A stretch of DNA of 64,000 nt from Actinoplanes missouriensis 431 (GCF_000284295.1 NC_017093.1:2108001-2172000), one strand, 5' to 3'. Shown: positions 36,157 through 44,065, numbered from the stretch's first letter. The notes: generated by a model not told the origin, from the letters alone. Made by a program: numbers and translations.

Positions 36157-36464
36157 GCGGCCACCTGCTGCTTCGAGGCATGCCCGCGGAAGTCGCCGGG
36201 GCGGGGCCACCGGGCGGTGGCGTCGGCCCTGGCCCGCTCTGTGGCCTGGTCGAACCAGCGGCCCAAGATGAAGACAGGCTCCGGCGGGTAGGCGGCGTTC
36301 TCCTCCGCGATCCGGTTCTCGTAACCCCAGCGCATGGCTTGCGACATCAGCCATGCCACCTGGGCGCGGTCGAATGTGTCTTGGGTGTTGAGTGCCTCGA
36401 CCACCCGTTCAAGATCGGGAGTCGTACTGCCGTTCGACGGCAGGCTGAAGCTATCGTGCTGCAC
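36153..36464 (-). CDS. Replication-module small protein, paralogue of the gene at 63336-63692
   Basis: 103 residues: LERVVEALNTQDTFDRAQVAWLMSQAMRWGYE, then EENAAYPPEPVFILGRWFDQATERARADATARWPRPGDFRG. Nearly the same plan occurs at 63336, and both overlap a replication-type gene through the same GGCCGCGTGA junction. Function unknown; loader or adaptor is inference. GTG start, weak ribosome site. Confidence 0.72.
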   Translation of the reverse strand: MQHDSFSLPSNGSTTPDLERVVEALNTQDTFDRAQVAWLMSQAMRWGYENRIAEENAAYPPEPVFILGRWFDQATERARADATARWPRPGDFRGHASKQQVAA

Positions 36465-36486
36465 TAGCGGAGCTACCTCTCCGTCA

Positions 36487-36524
36487 GGGCCAGGATCACG
36501 GGGACGCCAATCCCCGCCTGGCCC
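36487..36524. terminator. Nested hairpin upstream of the module-1 genes
   Basis: GGGCCAGG/CCTGGCCC outside and CGGGGA/TCCCCG inside form a two-step stem. It follows the HTH gene ending at 36548, so it may terminate that minus-strand transcript; no U-tract follows. Confidence 0.6.
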
Positions 36525-36547
36525 GCTTTGCGTTTCGGGCCAGGAAG

Positions 36548-36804
36548 TCAGGTCATGGACCTGCCGAGGTGCCGGTAGACGGTCTTCCGCTCTACGTCGA
36601 GGCGATCAGCGATGTGGGCGATCGGCACTGCGTCGCCGGCCGCGTCGGTGAGCTTCGCGAGTGCTTCCTTGTAGCGGCGCTCTGCTTCTTGTTTCTCCTG
36701 GTAGAGCGCTACTACGTCCTCGATGTGTTGCTGGACCTCGGGTGTCGGCGGGGTCCACTTCTGGCGTGCCACCCGGCGAGGGTAGCGGTTTTGTGTGTCC
36801 ATCT
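36548..36804 (-). CDS. Small HTH protein (resolvase-type helix-turn-helix)
   Basis: 85 residues. A helical lead (QQHIEDVVALYQEKQEAERRYKEALAKLTDAAG) and a C-terminal HTH (VPIAHIADRLDVERKTVYRHLGRS). An ATG at 36813 would add three residues. Divergent from the rightward cluster and likely the regulator of that promoter. Confidence 0.65.
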
Positions 36805-36850
36805 GTCCCATCCTTGGCCGGTTCATGATTACTGGGACGATCGTATACGC

Positions 36851-36905
36851 GTTCCCACTTGACACGCAATCGGCTTGGGGGAAATAATGTTCCCAAGCGA
36901 CACGG
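36851..36905. promoter_or_regulatory. Direct repeats GTTCCCA-n-GACACG in the divergent promoter
   Basis: GTTCCCACTTGACACG (36851-36866) recurs as GTTCCCAAGCGACACGG (36889-36905), and TGGGAC (about 36832) is an inverted half-site. Spacing and placement between divergent genes suit an operator for the small HTH protein. Confidence 0.6.
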
Positions 36906-36964
36906 AAAACCTGCTCCGAGGTGTTGGCGCACCGAAGGAGCCCAATCGGGAGGTAGCCCGAAAC

Positions 36965-37642
36965 ATGAACACCAAGCTCAAGGCAGGCGATTCCACGTAC
37001 ATGAACATCACCGACGCCCACGGCGTGCTGCTGTTCGTGGTCCTCGTCCAGCTGTTCACCGACCACGTCAGCTTCACCTTCGCCAACCACCCGATCCTCA
37101 ACCGGGCCATGCCGATCGGTGAGGGCCGCGCCTACCTGCGGTTCCTGATCGACGAGGCCGCGAAGGGCACCCCCGCCGCGATCATCGAAGACCTCGCCGG
37201 CCAGTGGACCAGCGCCGCAGCGGTCGCCGACCAGGCCGAGCAGGACATGCTCGACGACCTGGCCGCCGACTTCGCGCAGCGTGACGCCGATGCTGCCGCC
37301 GATCTCGCCGCCCAGCAGACCGCGACCGCCCGCAGCATGACCAAGGCGTACGGCGACGAGTGGTACCGGCTCCGCCACCCGCGCAAGGTCCGGCCCACCC
37401 GGACCCGTGTGCACGTGCAGCCGCCCACCGCGGCGATGCTCGACCGGATGCGCCGCCACCGCAACGGTGTCGTCACCTGTGGGCCCGGCCAGCCGTGGAC
37501 CCTGCTCGACGGCCTCATCCAGCGCGGCCTCGCCGACCAGGCGAGCGCCGTCTACCGGCCCGGCACCCAGATCATCGCCAGCGTGCGGCTCAACGCACGC
37601 GGGTGGGCCGCCATCGGGCAGCAGAGCGGGGTGGCGGCATGA
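36965..37642 (+). CDS. Hypothetical 225-aa protein, first gene of the rightward cluster
   Basis: N-terminal segment with a hydrophobic stretch (AHGVLLFVVLVQLFTDHVSFTF), an Ala/Asp-rich helical middle, and a C-terminal winged-helix-like part (AAMLDRMRRHRNGVV...LLDGLIQRGLADQ). ATG 36965 is preferred: GGGAGG upstream, and codons before it are less G/C-biased. ATG 36887 lies inside the operator region but would add 26 residues. Confidence 0.6.
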   Translation: MNTKLKAGDSTYMNITDAHGVLLFVVLVQLFTDHVSFTFANHPILNRAMPIGEGRAYLRFLIDEAAKGTPAAIIEDLAGQWTSAAAVADQAEQDMLDDLAADFAQRDADAAADLAAQQTATARSMTKAYGDEWYRLRHPRKVRPTRTRVHVQPPTAAMLDRMRRHRNGVVTCGPGQPWTLLDGLIQRGLADQASAVYRPGTQIIASVRLNARGWAAIGQQSGVAA

Positions 37643-37917
37643 ACCTCCGGACCTACAAGGCCACCGCCCGGAAAGCCCACGAGGCGTACACCGCGCTGAA
37701 GGCAGCGGCCGAGACCGCCGACTACTCCGACGCCCAGCGCATCTGCAAGGTTCTGAATCCGCAGATGCAGGACGCCATCGACGCCCTCCGGCCGCAGGTG
37801 TGCCGCGACTGCAACCAGTACGGCAGCCTGCCGATGGACGACAACGGCTGGATCCGTAAGTGCAACCACCCCAACGTTCCGGCCTACGACGTGCGCACCG
37901 GAGAGGTGTTGGCGTGA
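37639..37917 (+). CDS. Hypothetical 92-aa protein
   Basis: Helical N-terminus (MNLRTYKATARKAHEAYTALKAAAETADYSDAQRICKVL) and a VCRDCNQYG...KCNHP metal-like site. ATGA-coupled. Confidence 0.55.
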   Translation: MNLRTYKATARKAHEAYTALKAAAETADYSDAQRICKVLNPQMQDAIDALRPQVCRDCNQYGSLPMDDNGWIRKCNHPNVPAYDVRTGEVLA

Positions 37918-38216
37918 ACACCACCGCTCGCCGTGCCGCTCACCGACTGGCCCGGACCACCGCCCCGATTGTCCTGCGCACCTGGCACGGCGTCGAGTTG
38001 ACCGAAGGCCTGTACGGCGGCCTGCGCGGTTGGCTCATCGGCACCTGCCCCGACAACCCCCGCCTGCTGCGGCTCAAGCGGACCGGAGCGGACGTGATCC
38101 TGTGCTGCATTCCGCCGTCACGGCTGACCGGCTCCCGCACCCTGCACGGCGGCAAGCCGTGCCCCGGCAACGACTGCACCGAAGGTGCGGCCATCGACCT
38201 GGAGGTAACAGCATGA
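37914..38216 (+). CDS. Hypothetical 100-aa protein
   Basis: GTGA-coupled. Middle part TWHGVELTEGLYGGLRGWLIGTCPDNPRLLRLKRTGADVILCCIPPSRL is beta-rich; a later PCPGNDC could bind metal. Not recognised. Confidence 0.5.
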   Translation: MNTTARRAAHRLARTTAPIVLRTWHGVELTEGLYGGLRGWLIGTCPDNPRLLRLKRTGADVILCCIPPSRLTGSRTLHGGKPCPGNDCTEGAAIDLEVTA

Positions 38217-38476
38217 GCCTCGCCTACCTCGCCACCACCGGGAACCGCAAAGTCCACTTCGAGTTCGCGTCCGGTGCCCTGACCCACATGCCTTCGTGCG
38301 GCAGCGGAAACCCGATCGTCGAACGCCTCGCCGAACTCGACGACCTGGACGGCCTCGAAGCGCTGATCGTCGCCCTCACCGCAGCTCGGATCGCCCCGCC
38401 GCGGGTGTGCCGACGCTGCTTCGGAGCCAAGACGGTCGCCACCTACGCCACCCGATACGCCGAGGAGGCGTCGTGA
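38213..38476 (+). CDS. Hypothetical 87-aa protein
   Basis: ATGA-coupled. NPIVERLAELDDLDGLEALIVALTAARIAPPRVCRRCFG, helical with a CRRC pair. Confidence 0.5.
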   Translation: MSLAYLATTGNRKVHFEFASGALTHMPSCGSGNPIVERLAELDDLDGLEALIVALTAARIAPPRVCRRCFGAKTVATYATRYAEEAS

Positions 38477-38766
38477 CCCGCCACTTCATTGCCCGTTGCG
38501 TCACCGAGTCCGACGGCATGCACCAGCACGAGTACCGGATCCGGGACACCCGCACCGACCAGGCCGCCACCATCACCGAGCACCTCCACACGTGGACCGC
38601 GGAGCATCTCGAACGCTGGCCCGACGCGAAACCTGTGGATGTTGCCACCCTCGGCGGCCAGTGGGGCGGCTATGACCTGCTCGGTAAGTACGACACCCTC
38701 GCCGAGGCGTGGGCCGGGCACGCCACCGGTGACATCCCGGACGTCGCCTGCCAGGTGGCGTCATGA
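38473..38766 (+). CDS. Hypothetical 97-aa protein
   Basis: GTGA-coupled. HFIARCVTESDGMHQHEYRIRDTRTDQAATITEHLHTW, then DLLGKYDTLAEAWAGHATGDIP; mixed alpha/beta, unrecognised. Confidence 0.5.
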   Translation: MTRHFIARCVTESDGMHQHEYRIRDTRTDQAATITEHLHTWTAEHLERWPDAKPVDVATLGGQWGGYDLLGKYDTLAEAWAGHATGDIPDVACQVAS

Positions 38767-38960
38767 GCATCGCGACGTTCCGCTACTACCGCGACGGCAA
38801 GCCGGGCTTCACCGGCTACGACACCACCAACCTGACCGCCCAGCAGTACGCAGACCGGAAAGCCGCCCGCACCAACCCGGACTACGCCGACCAGGTGCAC
38901 GTGTGGTTCGGGTATGCCGACGAGAGCAGCCCGGACGCTGTTGCGGAGGTGCCGGCATGA
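38763..38960 (+). CDS. Hypothetical 65-aa protein
   Basis: ATGA-coupled. SIATFRYYRDGKPGFTGYDTTNLTAQQYADRKA; not recognised. Confidence 0.5.
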   Translation: MSIATFRYYRDGKPGFTGYDTTNLTAQQYADRKAARTNPDYADQVHVWFGYADESSPDAVAEVPA

Positions 38961-39184
38961 GTGACGTCTTCCGGGTCGGCATCGAAACCGACGGCGGCCG
39001 AGTCTGCACCAACTACGACGACATTACCGCCGAACAGGTCACCGACCTGATGCGCCGCTACGCCGAGCGTGACGGCGACGGCATCCACTCCGTGTCCGGC
39101 AGCGGTGCCGCGTTCTGGCCGTGGGAGCAGGTGCACGCCATCCGCGTGGTCCGTGGTCACTTCACCACCGAGGAGTATCCGTGA
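38957..39184 (+). CDS. Hypothetical 75-aa protein
   Basis: ATGA-coupled. FRVGIETDGGRVCTNYDDITAEQVTDLMRRYAERDGDGIHSVSG, an acidic small domain. Confidence 0.5.
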   Translation: MSDVFRVGIETDGGRVCTNYDDITAEQVTDLMRRYAERDGDGIHSVSGSGAAFWPWEQVHAIRVVRGHFTTEEYP

Positions 39185-39546
39185 CCGGCAACACCGTCGT
39201 CGTGATCACCTCGAAGACCGCCCTGTGCGGGCATGCTCACTGCGACCCGTACCGGCGGCGTAACAGTGTCCTCGATGAGACCGGGGACGTGGTCGTCTAC
39301 CACGCCTGCGACGACACCCGCTGGATCTTCCGCGACGACGTCTGCCACGGCCTGATCCTGCGCTCGCGGCGCCTCGACCGTGAGGACGGCACCACCGTGG
39401 TGACGCTCGAATCCGACGGCGACCGGTCGTGGCTGGCCCGCACCCCGAACCGGGTGCTGGTGCGGCACGACACCTACTACGGGCTGATCGCGAAAGCCGC
39501 ACGGCGGCTGCTGATGCCGGCCGCGTGCTGCAAGGGCGAGTCGTGA
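39181..39546 (+). CDS. Hypothetical 121-aa protein
   Basis: GTGA-coupled. N-terminal CGHAHCDPYRRR site, beta-rich middle (VVVYHACDDTRWIFRDDVCHGLILRSRRL) and a C-terminal RLLMPAACCKGES. Not recognised. Confidence 0.55.
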   Translation: MTGNTVVVITSKTALCGHAHCDPYRRRNSVLDETGDVVVYHACDDTRWIFRDDVCHGLILRSRRLDREDGTTVVTLESDGDRSWLARTPNRVLVRHDTYYGLIAKAARRLLMPAACCKGES

Positions 39547-39743
39547 ACCAGGCCGACACCCGCATTGTCGGCACGTGCGCTGGGTGCGGTGGCCGGATCG
39601 AACCGGCAGGCGGCCCGTCGTGGCGGCACATCGGCCGGCGGATCGGAGGGCAGCAGCATCCGGCAGAACCCGACCAGGCCACCCGCGAACGCACGGCGGC
39701 CTGTGAGCCCCATTCCACCAGAGACAGCGCACCGACACACTGA
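39543..39743 (+). CDS. Hypothetical 66-aa protein with CAGCGG site
   Basis: GTGA-coupled. TRIVGTCAGCGGRIEPAGGPSWRHIGRR, then a polar His/Cys tail. Confidence 0.5.
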   Translation: MNQADTRIVGTCAGCGGRIEPAGGPSWRHIGRRIGGQQHPAEPDQATRERTAACEPHSTRDSAPTH

Positions 39744-39765
39744 CCAAGAGCCGAAGGAGACCGCC

Positions 39766-39972
39766 ATGACGGATCTGCGTTACGCCGCCGCCCGACCCAT
39801 CCTGCTGGCCAATCTCGAGCCCGGTGACCAAGTCCATAGCCCGTACGGCTATCGAGTCGTCCACGACATCACCGAGGACGTGAACGGCGACATCATCATC
39901 TACTTCTGGGACGAGGAACCGATCCGGCGGATCCCGGGCGCAACTGTTCAGGCTATGAAGAGGATCCACTGA
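39766..39972 (+). CDS. Hypothetical 68-aa protein
   Basis: Own ribosome site (GAAGGAG). DLRYAAARPILLANLEPGDQVHSPYGYRVVHDITEDVNGDIIIYFWDEEPIRRIPG looks like a small beta-barrel. Confidence 0.55.
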   Translation: MTDLRYAAARPILLANLEPGDQVHSPYGYRVVHDITEDVNGDIIIYFWDEEPIRRIPGATVQAMKRIH

Positions 39973-40253
39973 TGCCCGAGATCACGCTCACGCCCACCCG
40001 TGCCGCCGTCCTGCGGGCCGTTGCCGACGGCGAGGTGAAGCACCGCCGAAACTGGGGGCGCGAGCCCGATGAGGACGTGTGGCGGCCCGCTACGGGCGGC
40101 TCGAAGAAGGTCAACGCCACGGTGGAATGGCTGCGACAAGTTGGTCTCATCGTGCTGGGACGGCCCGAGCATGCGTCCATGTACGCGCCTAGCTCGTGGC
40201 AGCTCACCGAGGCCGGCGAGCGTTGGCTGGCCGAGAACGAGGAGAACACGTGA
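39972..40253 (+). CDS. Winged-helix-like protein, 93 aa
   Basis: TGATG-coupled. PTRAAVLRAVADGEVKHRRNWGREP...SKKVNATVEWLRQVGLIVLGRPEHASMYAPSSWQLTEAGERWLAEN has the order of a MarR-like winged helix. Possible DNA-binding role. Confidence 0.55.
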   Translation: MPEITLTPTRAAVLRAVADGEVKHRRNWGREPDEDVWRPATGGSKKVNATVEWLRQVGLIVLGRPEHASMYAPSSWQLTEAGERWLAENEENT

Positions 40254-40306
40254 TGCCTGAGACCCGCACCAGCATGGAGGCGCCGGCTTCTCTGCTCAAG
40301 ACTTGA
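40253..40306 (+). CDS. Micro-ORF, 17 aa
   Basis: MPETRTSMEAPASLLKT, TGATG-coupled to the previous gene and last in the cluster before the terminator. It may be a coupling artefact. Confidence 0.25.
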   Translation: MPETRTSMEAPASLLKT

Positions 40307-40334
40307 GCATCAGTCTTTGGCATCCGCCCCGACC

Positions 40335-40364
40335 AGCCGCCGTGCAGCGAGGCACACGGCGGCT
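40335..40364 (+). terminator. Terminator of the rightward cluster
   Basis: AGCCGCCGTG pairs with CACGGCGGCT, loop of 10 nt, followed by TTCTGCTG. Confidence 0.85.
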
Positions 40365-40398
40365 TTCTGCTGCCCGGCCAGCAGTAATGATCAGCTGA

Positions 40399-41100
40399 TC
40401 AGGCACGGAAGACCCACACCTCATGCGGCTCCGGCACCTCGATGTACCAGGACCAGTGTGGATCCCCGCCCTCCGTCGCATCCCTGTCGCACGGGCAATG
40501 CCACCGCTCACCCGGATCCCCTGGCACCGGCGGCCAGAATCGAATGTGCACCGCGTCCACGCGCGGTCCGACACTCTTGTCCAACTGGACCTTGATGGTC
40601 TTCCCGCCCTCCGCAACCGGTGAAAAGCTCAACGGCGAACGGGAACCGCCGGTGATGGCGTCACCTGATATCCGGTAGGTGCGAGGCAAGACGAACTCCA
40701 AAAAGCGATCCTCATGTCCGCCTCTGGGGTTCGTTGCTGTGGTGAGCGATGCCGTGATGTCAGGCTCAGTCGGGCGTAGGTCACGGTGTTCGCGTTCTGC
40801 TTCGGTTCGAGCGACCGCGGCAGCCGATTCCGCGGAGCTCTTGGCATGCTCCGCTGACTCCTTGGCCGCGTCAGCGGACCGGTCGGCTGCGAGCGAGGAC
40901 TTGTCGGCAGCGTCGGCGTTTTGCTTGTTGTAGCGAGCGGTGACCCCGGCAACGACGAGGGCGAGGATGCTGACGATCAGTGCAGCGAGAGCCATGAGCG
41001 GAGACGATAGATCGGCTGTTCGGTTGACGTTCGTCCGATCCGGCTCATCTGTTCGGCCCATCGATGTATGGGTTTCCGCAAAGGCCTCCACCGTCTGCAT
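40399..41100 (-). CDS. Single-TM protein with Ala-rich coiled-coil region
   Basis: 233 residues. A polar N-terminus (~1-34), a membrane segment (about 35-56, MALAALIVSILALVVAGVTARY), an Ala/Ser/Glu-rich helix (about 57-105), then a beta-rich domain (RFLEFVLPRTYRISGDAITG...VHIRFWPPVPGDPGERWHC...WYIEVPEPHEVWVFRA). Not recognised. The start is uncertain: no ribosome site is seen at 41100, and ATG 41061 is an alternative. Separate transcript. Confidence 0.6.
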   Translation of the reverse strand: MQTVEAFAETHTSMGRTDEPDRTNVNRTADLSSPLMALAALIVSILALVVAGVTARYNKQNADAADKSSLAADRSADAAKESAEHAKSSAESAAAVARTEAEREHRDLRPTEPDITASLTTATNPRGGHEDRFLEFVLPRTYRISGDAITGGSRSPLSFSPVAEGGKTIKVQLDKSVGPRVDAVHIRFWPPVPGDPGERWHCPCDRDATEGGDPHWSWYIEVPEPHEVWVFRA

Positions 41101-41187
41101 GATCGACGGTCGTGCGCGCGGGCCATAGCCGCCGATCGCTGCTGCTAGCTACCGTGCTGATCTACAACGGACACGGGGAGCCCACTC

Positions 41188-41691
41188 ATGCCATCCCTCG
41201 TCGACCTGCACATCCGTCTCAACCAACAAGGCACCGAACACCTCACCCTTCTCGGCCGCGCTGCAGGCTGGGGCACCTACCTCGCCTTCGACCCACCGAA
41301 AGTCGATCCGATCACCGGGGTCTGCGAGGTCCGCCTGCAGCAGCACCTTCTGATCCGCTTCGACACTGACGACGACTGGAAGCGGCTGCTGATTCGGGAG
41401 GTCCACCCGTGGAATCCTGCAACGCCGCTCTCCGCCGTCCCGCCCCTGGAACGAATCGAAAAGGCGGTGAACAAGGCTGCCTACCGCCCTGGCCTTGAGC
41501 GGCGTCTGCTGGTCCAACCGGCCACGGTGGAGGAGGTGCGTCAGATGCTGGGCGGTGAACCAACTGTCTGGTTCGACTCGTACGAACGTCGCGCCGCGAG
41601 GCCGGCTCGCGTACGCCGCCGAATCCGGCGAGGGACTCCGCGCCCTGAGGTGGGCTGGTCAACGCCGGGCCCGCCAGCCGGGCCGCAGTGA
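41188..41691 (+). CDS. Hypothetical 167-aa protein
   Basis: Ribosome site GGGGAG. MPSLVDLHIRLNQQGTEHLTLLGRAAGWGTYLAFDPPKVDPITGVCEVRLQQHLLIRFD... looks like an alpha/beta fold; the last ~40 residues are Arg/Pro-rich. Not recognised. Confidence 0.55.
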   Translation: MPSLVDLHIRLNQQGTEHLTLLGRAAGWGTYLAFDPPKVDPITGVCEVRLQQHLLIRFDTDDDWKRLLIREVHPWNPATPLSAVPPLERIEKAVNKAAYRPGLERRLLVQPATVEEVRQMLGGEPTVWFDSYERRAARPARVRRRIRRGTPRPEVGWSTPGPPAGPQ

Positions 41692-41750
41692 CCTCCGGCG
41701 GCTTGCTCGGCGGCTGGACGTCCCCCAGCGGCGAGCCGCCACCTCTCCGA

Positions 41751-42164
41751 TCAATGGGTGGCGAAAGCGGCCGCCAAGCGGCCCGCCGTTCCCCAGATGC
41801 GTTCGTGCGTTGCGTCGTACCCGATTGGGTCGAGTGCTCGCAGTGAGAAGTGAACGCCGCACACGAAGAGGTCCGCTCTGGTCTGGCTGAATGCGCCAGC
41901 TGCTGTCACCTTGCCGAACAGGTACTCGTCGTGTTCGCCGCGGTCGTCGTACAGGCTAAGTCCCAGAAGCCGCATGGCGATCTCGTCGGCGTAGGCGCCG
42001 TTCTGCCAGTCCATCGCCCAGCCGCCCGTGCCGCCCTGGGTGCGCCAGTGGTCCAGGTAGGGAAGGTAGGAGCGGATCCCTTGGTCCCGTAGGGCTTGCA
42101 AGACCCGGGCGAGTGCATCCAGCGCGATTTGGGGCTCGTGGTGTTGCTCGGACAACACGATCAT
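41751..42164 (-). CDS. Hypothetical protein coupled to ImuA'
   Basis: 137 residues. MIVLSEQHHEPQIALDALARVLQALRDQGIRSYLPYLDHWRTQGGTGGWAMDWQNGAYADEIAMRLLGL... and CGVHFSLRALDPIGYDATHER. No family recognised. ATG 42164 overlaps the ImuA' stop (ATGA), so it would be SOS-induced with it. The usual next gene there is imuB, which this is not. Confidence 0.65.
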   Translation of the reverse strand: MIVLSEQHHEPQIALDALARVLQALRDQGIRSYLPYLDHWRTQGGTGGWAMDWQNGAYADEIAMRLLGLSLYDDRGEHDEYLFGKVTAAGAFSQTRADLFVCGVHFSLRALDPIGYDATHERIWGTAGRLAAAFATH

Positions 42165-43057
42165 GTGGTCACGTTGCCTGCGCTTCGATCGCGTCGGGAC
42201 CTGTTCGGCGCCGTATAGCTCGTTCGTGTCAGCCCAGCCCACGGGTCGGCAGGTAGCGGGGAGGGCTCGAGGTGCGCCCACCGCCCGGTGTCTGCAACGA
42301 CGGGTTCGACGGGCCGCGGCGGCGCGGGTGGGACCACGATCGGCGGGATCGGCTCCCCAGCAACCGTGATGGTGGCCCTCTTGGGGCGGACGGCCCGGCC
42401 TCGTCCGGTCGCCTGCACGTCGAGCTCGCAGTGCCGTAGCCGGCCTCGCCCGTTGCCGAGTCCGTGCCAGTGGCGGCCGGTGACATCGAGGGTGAGTTCG
42501 GCGCCCGCCCACGGCTTCGTCGGCAACAGCACACAGCCCTTCTGCCTGGCACGAGCCGAGAGCGACTTCAGCACCCCTTCGGCGGCGCCGGGCGGCGGCT
42601 GGACGGCGACTACGTCCACGCCGTCGATGAGCGCGGACACGATCTGCGGCCAGTCCGGGCCGGGCTCCGGCACCAGGGCGAGCCGGTCGACTGGGATGCC
42701 GGCCTCCGCAGCGGCCTGGCCACCGAACATGGGTGCGCCGACGACAGCACCCCACGACCCGGTGTCGCGCATGGCACCGGCGAGCAGCAGCATCAGCAGG
42801 CTCGTGGAGCCGACCGCAGCGACCGTCGCACCTTTGCGTAGCCCGCCGGGCCAGGGGAGGAGCGGCTGAAGCCTGAAATCGCAGGGCAGGACGCCGGTGA
42901 CGTCGCCCTGGACGCTGGCTTGGTCGCCAGTGGTGACGGGCTGCGGGACGAGGGCGAGGTTCCCGCGGCTGCGGGCGGTTTCGTTGACGCGTTGCAGGGC
43001 GGCGAGCGCGTCGGCTTTGCCGCTGATGCGCCCACTGCCGTTCCACGTCTTGCCCAT
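42161..43057 (-). CDS. imuA': ImuA'-like mutasome protein (RecA-related)
   Basis: 298 residues. In mycobacteria ImuA' works with ImuB and DnaE2 in damage-induced mutagenic DNA synthesis. Seen: LLPWPGGLRKGATVAAVGSTSLLMLLLAGAMRDTG with a degenerate P-loop, ALVPEPGPDWPQIVSALIDGVDVV, ARARQKGCVLLPTKPWAGAELTLDVTGRHWHGLGNGRGRLRHCELDVQATGRGRAVRPKRA, all typical of actinobacterial ImuA'. No ImuB or DnaE2 is nearby. ATG 43057 has GGGAG 5 nt upstream, and a LexA box lies 80 bp further up. Confidence 0.75.
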   Translation of the reverse strand: MGKTWNGSGRISGKADALAALQRVNETARSRGNLALVPQPVTTGDQASVQGDVTGVLPCDFRLQPLLPWPGGLRKGATVAAVGSTSLLMLLLAGAMRDTGSWGAVVGAPMFGGQAAAEAGIPVDRLALVPEPGPDWPQIVSALIDGVDVVAVQPPPGAAEGVLKSLSARARQKGCVLLPTKPWAGAELTLDVTGRHWHGLGNGRGRLRHCELDVQATGRGRAVRPKRATITVAGEPIPPIVVPPAPPRPVEPVVADTGRWAHLEPSPLPADPWAGLTRTSYTAPNRSRRDRSAGNVTT

Positions 43058-43136
43058 GTCGCTCCCCGTGCCGTTGCTTCGGCTGCCGGGGAAGGGGCAT
43101 GCCACCTGCGCTTATTCGAGCCGGTTCGCGGTCGGC

Positions 43137-43152
43137 TCGAACACCCGTTCTA
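43137..43152. promoter_or_regulatory. LexA/SOS box
   Basis: TCGAACACCCGTTCTA matches the actinobacterial SOS box TCGAACnnnnGTTCGA except for one base in the right arm. It lies 80 bp upstream of the ImuA'-like gene, on the promoter side. Confidence 0.78.
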
Positions 43153-43196
43153 ACTAGCAGGCTACATGATGATCATGCCGGGTGCAGCTCTAACCG

Positions 43197-43406
43197 TCAC
43201 ACCGTTGACCGGGCCAACTCCTCCTTGGCGTCCTCAGCGAAACGCGACAACTGCTCAGCCACCTTCTGCGCCTGCTGCAAGAGAGCCCGGCGCTCATCGT
43301 CGGAACCCGCCTGCCGGAACCCGTCCGCCAACGAGGCCAAATCTTTGGCCCCTCGCAGGCACGGGCCGACAAGCGTATCGAAATGGGACGGAGTCAGGGC
43401 TGCCAT
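43197..43406 (-). CDS. Hypothetical 69-aa helical protein
   Basis: AALTPSHFDTLVGPCLRGAKDLASLADGFRQAGSDDERRALLQQAQKVAEQLSRFAEDAKEELARS is almost all helix. A GTG at 43454 would extend it by 16 residues. It may be an antitoxin- or chaperone-like helix pair, but nothing shows that. Confidence 0.5.
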   Translation of the reverse strand: MAALTPSHFDTLVGPCLRGAKDLASLADGFRQAGSDDERRALLQQAQKVAEQLSRFAEDAKEELARSTV

Positions 43407-43466
43407 GCCATCACCCTGCACGACGGGACGAAGCGTCGCCACCTGGGACGGCACGCCCCACCGTCT

Positions 43467-43748
43467 TCAGTTCGCGCTGATCACGTGCTTCCACTGGCCG
43501 CCGATCCACAGCGCGCACGCCCGGTCCAGGTCGGTGAGCGTCTTCTGGTTGCTGGTCGGGGCGACCGCCCAGCCGCCTTGCCGGGCCAGGTGGCGGGCGC
43601 CGGCGGCCATCTGCTCGACGGTCAGGTCGAGGCGGTTCATGAGGGCGACGACGGTGACCCAGCCGGACTGTTCGCCGCGCTGCCGCATCTCGGTGGCGTA
43701 GGCCTGCTTGATCTGGATGGCGGCCTGCTCGGCGGTGATCGTGGTCAT
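43467..43748 (-). CDS. Putative HTH protein, 93 aa
   Basis: Good ribosome site (GAAAGGAC). TITAEQAAIQIKQAYATEMRQRGEQSGWVTVVALMNRLDLTVEQMAAGARHLARQGG is helical and could form an HTH. Divergent from the HTH gene at 43835 with palindromic operators between. Confidence 0.55.
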   Translation of the reverse strand: MTTITAEQAAIQIKQAYATEMRQRGEQSGWVTVVALMNRLDLTVEQMAAGARHLARQGGWAVAPTSNQKTLTDLDRACALWIGGQWKHVISAN

Positions 43749-43794
43749 TGTTGGTGTCCTTTCGTGTCGTCCTCCCTGGTGACACCAAGTTTAT

Positions 43795-43827
43795 GGGGTA
43801 CCCCTTAATTTTGTCTAGGGGGTACCC
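43795..43827. promoter_or_regulatory. GGGGTACCCC operator pair
   Basis: GGGGTACCCC (43795-43804) and GGGTACCC (43820-43827) are palindromes about 24 bp apart, the second immediately before the start of the small HTH gene. Confidence 0.7.
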
Positions 43828-43834
43828 TTTATGA

Positions 43835-44059
43835 GTGACCGCCGCTCTCCCCAACCTCCCCATCGCCGAAGCCGACCAACTCGCCCGCCAACAGGTCGAA
43901 CACCACCGCCAGCAGATGAGCACCTGGCGGCAAGCCCGCGCCCGACGCATCGCCCAGGAACGCGCCACCGGCCGCACCGTCGCCGACATCGCCGCCGACA
44001 TCGGCGTCCACCAGCAAGTCGTCTACGAACTGCTCCGCGAAGCCAAAAAGGCCAGCTGA
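43835..44059 (+). CDS. Small HTH regulator, 74 aa
   Basis: GTG 43835, eight bases from the second palindrome, so a short leader or leaderless transcript. A charged helix (EADQLARQQVEHHRQQMSTWRQARARRIAQERA) and an HTH (TGRTVADIAADIGVHQQVVYELLREAK). Likely autorepressor of the divergent promoter. Confidence 0.65.
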   Translation: MTAALPNLPIAEADQLARQQVEHHRQQMSTWRQARARRIAQERATGRTVADIAADIGVHQQVVYELLREAKKAS

Positions 44060-44065
44060 CGAAGA

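Noticed and set aside
36887..36964. Longer N-terminus for the gene starting at 36965
   Set aside because: The region overlaps the direct repeats and has lower G/C at third codon positions than the rest of the gene.
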